Shown: positions 5,636 through 8,304 of the stretch, in pieces
How the letters are laid out: each line of letters opens with the position of its first letter
How positions within the stretch are numbered: position 1 is the first letter of the stretch
Assembly (NCBI GenBank): GCA_964482535.1
Contig: CAYZXU010000102.1
Coordinates: 1 to 8,304, forward strand
Direction of reading: 5' to 3'
From: CAYZXU01 sp964482535
GTDB lineage: Bacteria > Desulfobacterota > Desulfobacteria > Desulfobacterales > BuS5
DNA length: 8,304 nucleotides
Program-made: the position numbers and the translations under genes
The notes under the pieces: model-generated
Database searches by the model: none
Told to the model about the DNA's origin: nothing
The model's input: the letters and a program-made list of their open reading frames with translations, nothing else

Positions 5636-8300
5636 GAAAAAGATTTTTGACAAAAAGGATATTACGGTAATAACAACCCATATTAATGCTGATTATGATG
5701 CAATAGCCTCCATGCTTGCCGCTCATAAACTCTATGAGGATTCCTGTGTGATTTTTCCTGGTTCAGAGGAAAAGAGCCTAAAAGGCTTTTTTGTTCACTC
5801 AATGGCTTATATGTTTAATATGGCTGATATTAACACACTGGACATGTCAAAAATCAAAAGGTTAGTGCTGGTTGACACAAAGCGCGCGGATCGCATCGGC
5901 AGGCTTTCTGAGCTGATAGGCAGGGATGATGTTGAAATTCATATTTATGACCATCACCCCAAAAAGGCGGATGACATAAGAGGAGACTATGAAGTTATAA
6001 GGCTGACAGGCTCCGCTGTAACCATAATATCAGAAATCATTAAAGACAGACAGATAGATATATCCCCTGACGAAGCCACAGTTATGTGTCTCGGTATTTA
6101 TGAGGATACAGGCTCTTTTACTTTTTCATCAACAACTGAACAAGATTTTTTGGCGGCTGCGTTTTTTGTTTCAAAGGGCGCTAACTTGAATATCATATCG
6201 AGCCTTATCGACCGGGAGATTAATCCTCAACAGGTAAGCCTTTTAAACGAGATGATTCAGTCGGCAACCCGCCATGATATAAAGGGGGTTGAAGTAGTAA
6301 TTTCATCCATTACAACCGGAGAATATGTCCCTGATATTTCATTGCTTGTGAGTAAAATGGTTAAGATGGAGAATATTAATACTATTTTTGTTTTGGCAAG
6401 AATGGAGAATAAAATTTTTATTATTGCCAGAAGCAGAATGCCTGATGTCAATGCAGGAGAGATCCTTTCATGTTTTGGCGGAGGCGGGCATTCTTATGCT
6501 GCATCTGCAACGATTAAGGAGAAAACTCTTGCCCAGACCGAACAAAAATTGTTGGAGATTCTGTACAGTCACATAATAAGACCAGGAAGGCTGGCAAAGG
6601 ATATCATGTCTTCGCCTCCAATAACGACAAGTCCTGAAATTTTGTGCAAAGATGCAGGGAGTCTTCTTACCCGGTATAATGTAAATGCTCTTTTGGTTGT
6701 TGAAGACAACATAAAAGAAGAAAAAAAAATTGCCGGTTATATTTCGCGTCAGGTAATAGAAAAAGCTGTTTATCACGGTCTGGAAAAACTTCCTGTGCGT
6801 GAATATATGACCACTGAATGGTCTGTGGTGAAGCCTGATGCGGATATAATTGAAATTCAGAAAAAAATAATTGAAAACAAACAGCGCATTCTGCCGGTTA
6901 TTGATAAGGGTTTAATTGCAGGTGTAATTACACGCACGGATCTTCTAAATGTACTTGTCCAAAAGTCCGGCGAAATATCTGGCAGAGGGTATGACGCCGA
7001 AGATATGCCTTTTAATGTTAGAATGAAAAATATTAATAATTTTATGACAGAACGTCTTTCCGGCACACTTCTCGATATATTGAGAAGTATAGGAAAGGTT
7101 GCAGATGAGACAGGCTGCAACGCTTATGTGATCGGCGGTTTTGTGCGTGATCTGTTCATGTACAGAAGCAATGAAGATATGGATATAGTGATTGAAGGGG
7201 ATGGGATAGCATTTGCCAGAAAATTTGCAAAAATTAATAAGGCCAGAGTGCACTGCCATGAAAAATTCGGCACAGCGGTGATTTTATATTCCAATGGTTT
7301 TAAAATAGACGTGGCATCAGCAAGAATGGAATATTACAAATTTCCGGCAGCAATGCCTGTGGTGGAAATGAGTTCAATAAAGCTGGACCTTTATCGCAGG
7401 GATTTTACCATTAATACCCTGGCAATAATATTAAATCCCGGGAGGTTTGGAAGGCTGATCGATTTTTTTTCAGCTCAAAAAGATATCAAAGACAAGGCGG
7501 TTCGTGTTCTTCATAATTTAAGTTTTGTTGAAGATCCCACCCGTGTATTCAGGGCAATAAGATTTGAGCAGCGTTTTGGCTTTACAATAGGAAAACTTAC
7601 ATCCGGCCTGATTGAAAATGCAGTAAAAATGGATTTTTTTAAACGCCTCAGCGGCAAACGGGTCTTTTCAGAGCTGCGCCAGATTTTTATGGAAGAAAAT
7701 CCCGTAAATTCAATTATAAGGCTTAATGACTATAACCTCTTAAAAATAATTCATCCTTCCATTAAACTGGACAGCCTGATGATTTCGTTATTAAATTCAG
7801 TTAGAAAGGTTTTATCCTGGTATGATCTGCTTTTTATTGAGGAGGCTTATCACAGATGGGCTGTTTTTTTCATGGTTTTTACAAGTGGTTGTGATAAACA
7901 GATTTCTGACACCATCTGCAGCAATCTGAAAATTCCTTCAAAATTTGTAAAAAATTTTTGTGAAAATCGTTTTAAGGCTGATGGAACTCTTTGCTGGTTT
8001 GAACGAAATATGCCCCTTAAAAACAGCATAATATACCATAATCTTAAAGGATTCAGAACCGAGCTTATACTTTATATGATGGCAGTAACGAAAAACAGGG
8101 AAGTCAAACGGGCAATGTCTTTTTATTTTACCCAGTTAAGGAACGCAAAGACAATTATAAGGGGAAAGGATTTAAAAGAGATGGGGTTTGAGCCGGGTCC
8201 TGTTTTCAGTAAAATTTTAAATCTTGTTCTTGACGCAAGATTAAACGGTATTGTTAAAACTGTAAATGATGAAATTAAATTTGCAAAAGATATGTTGTAA
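5628..8300 (+). CDS. DHH/DHHA1 phosphoesterase - 2xCBS - tRNA nucleotidyltransferase fusion (A-adding / CCA-adding type)
   Basis: An 890-residue cytoplasmic enzyme likely to build or repair the tRNA 3' CCA end. Domains in order: a DHH phosphoesterase (about 12-170) with H18, N20, D22 and D24 in motif I, D83, D108-H109-H110 and D160; DHHA1 (about 215-315) with G-G-G-G-H at 284-288; two CBS domains (about 322-382 and 388-445); then a class II poly(A) polymerase-type head with G-G-F-V-R-D (503-508), catalytic D517-x-D519, R-R-D-F-T-I-N (590-596) and the nucleotide-selecting E-D-x-x-R (635-639). An RNA-binding helical region follows to the C-terminus, which carries the G-K-D-L-x4-F-x-P-G-P signature (846-858). 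The same architecture is known for the Aquifex A-adding enzyme, where a separate enzyme adds CC; whether this one adds only A or all of CCA cannot be read here. DHH metal ligands look complete, so nanoRNase or cyclic-nucleotide phosphodiesterase activity is possible. CBS pairs usually bind adenine nucleotides. Starts at GTG, overlapping the hydrolase gene by 8 bases. Confidence 0.92.
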   Translation: MTKKKIFDKKDITVITTHINADYDAIASMLAAHKLYEDSCVIFPGSEEKSLKGFFVHSMAYMFNMADINTLDMSKIKRLVLVDTKRADRIGRLSELIGRDDVEIHIYDHHPKKADDIRGDYEVIRLTGSAVTIISEIIKDRQIDISPDEATVMCLGIYEDTGSFTFSSTTEQDFLAAAFFVSKGANLNIISSLIDREINPQQVSLLNEMIQSATRHDIKGVEVVISSITTGEYVPDISLLVSKMVKMENINTIFVLARMENKIFIIARSRMPDVNAGEILSCFGGGGHSYAASATIKEKTLAQTEQKLLEILYSHIIRPGRLAKDIMSSPPITTSPEILCKDAGSLLTRYNVNALLVVEDNIKEEKKIAGYISRQVIEKAVYHGLEKLPVREYMTTEWSVVKPDADIIEIQKKIIENKQRILPVIDKGLIAGVITRTDLLNVLVQKSGEISGRGYDAEDMPFNVRMKNINNFMTERLSGTLLDILRSIGKVADETGCNAYVIGGFVRDLFMYRSNEDMDIVIEGDGIAFARKFAKINKARVHCHEKFGTAVILYSNGFKIDVASARMEYYKFPAAMPVVEMSSIKLDLYRRDFTINTLAIILNPGRFGRLIDFFSAQKDIKDKAVRVLHNLSFVEDPTRVFRAIRFEQRFGFTIGKLTSGLIENAVKMDFFKRLSGKRVFSELRQIFMEENPVNSIIRLNDYNLLKIIHPSIKLDSLMISLLNSVRKVLSWYDLLFIEEAYHRWAVFFMVFTSGCDKQISDTICSNLKIPSKFVKNFCENRFKADGTLCWFERNMPLKNSIIYHNLKGFRTELILYMMAVTKNREVKRAMSFYFTQLRNAKTIIRGKDLKEMGFEPGPVFSKILNLVLDARLNGIVKTVNDEIKFAKDML

Positions 8301-8304
8301 ACTG

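Noticed and set aside
6468..6776. Minus-strand open frames of about 100 codons inside the fusion gene (also 6945-7259 and 6857-7120)
   Set aside because: They are antisense to conserved DHHA1, CBS and nucleotidyltransferase motifs and encode no recognisable domain.
1..8304. CRISPR arrays, insertion sequences, tRNA or rRNA genes, phage or defence genes
   Set aside because: No regularly spaced repeats, transposase motifs, terminal inverted repeats or RNA gene folds were found by reading both strands.

Overview
The window is a compact, AT-rich (roughly 40% GC by eye) bacterial chromosome segment with six intact protein genes and no visible mobile element, RNA gene or CRISPR array. The gene styles point to a deltaproteobacterium (Desulfobacterota), perhaps of the Desulfobacterales type. 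The clues are a long threonine synthase with an N-terminal zinc ribbon, a DHH-CBS-tRNA nucleotidyltransferase fusion as known from Aquifex and deltaproteobacteria, and use of TTG and GTG starts. This assignment is inferred from gene character only, not from a database match.

Left part (1-2792, minus strand): serS (seryl-tRNA synthetase) is followed by thrC (threonine synthase), with a 4-base ATGA stop/start overlap, so they form a translationally coupled pair. Middle: a 271-base AT-rich intergenic region (2793-3063) separates serS from a divergent 5-formyltetrahydrofolate cyclo-ligase gene (3064-3651, plus). It holds two back-to-back candidate promoters whose TTGACT -35 boxes form an inverted repeat. 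The cyclo-ligase gene converges, with only 22 bases between stops, on a minus-strand gene for a two-TM potassium channel with a cytoplasmic RCK (TrkA-N/TrkA-C) gating module (3674-4681).

Right part (4682-8304): a 156-base divergent spacer precedes a plus-strand two-gene operon. The first gene encodes an AiiA/lactonase-like metallo-beta-lactamase-fold hydrolase starting at TTG. The second, overlapping it by 8 bases and starting at GTG, encodes an 890-residue protein that joins a DHH/DHHA1 phosphoesterase, two CBS domains and a class II tRNA nucleotidyltransferase. The last gene ends 4 bases before the window edge.

Functionally this is mostly housekeeping: tRNA charging and tRNA 3'-end maintenance, threonine synthesis, folate one-carbon repair and potassium transport. 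I do not see a new defence or mobile system. The points most worth a second look are the multidomain tRNA enzyme and its coupling to a lactonase-like hydrolase, active-site or ligand-site substitutions in the hydrolase and the channel, the mirrored promoter region, and a G8 tract inside the cyclo-ligase active-site codons.
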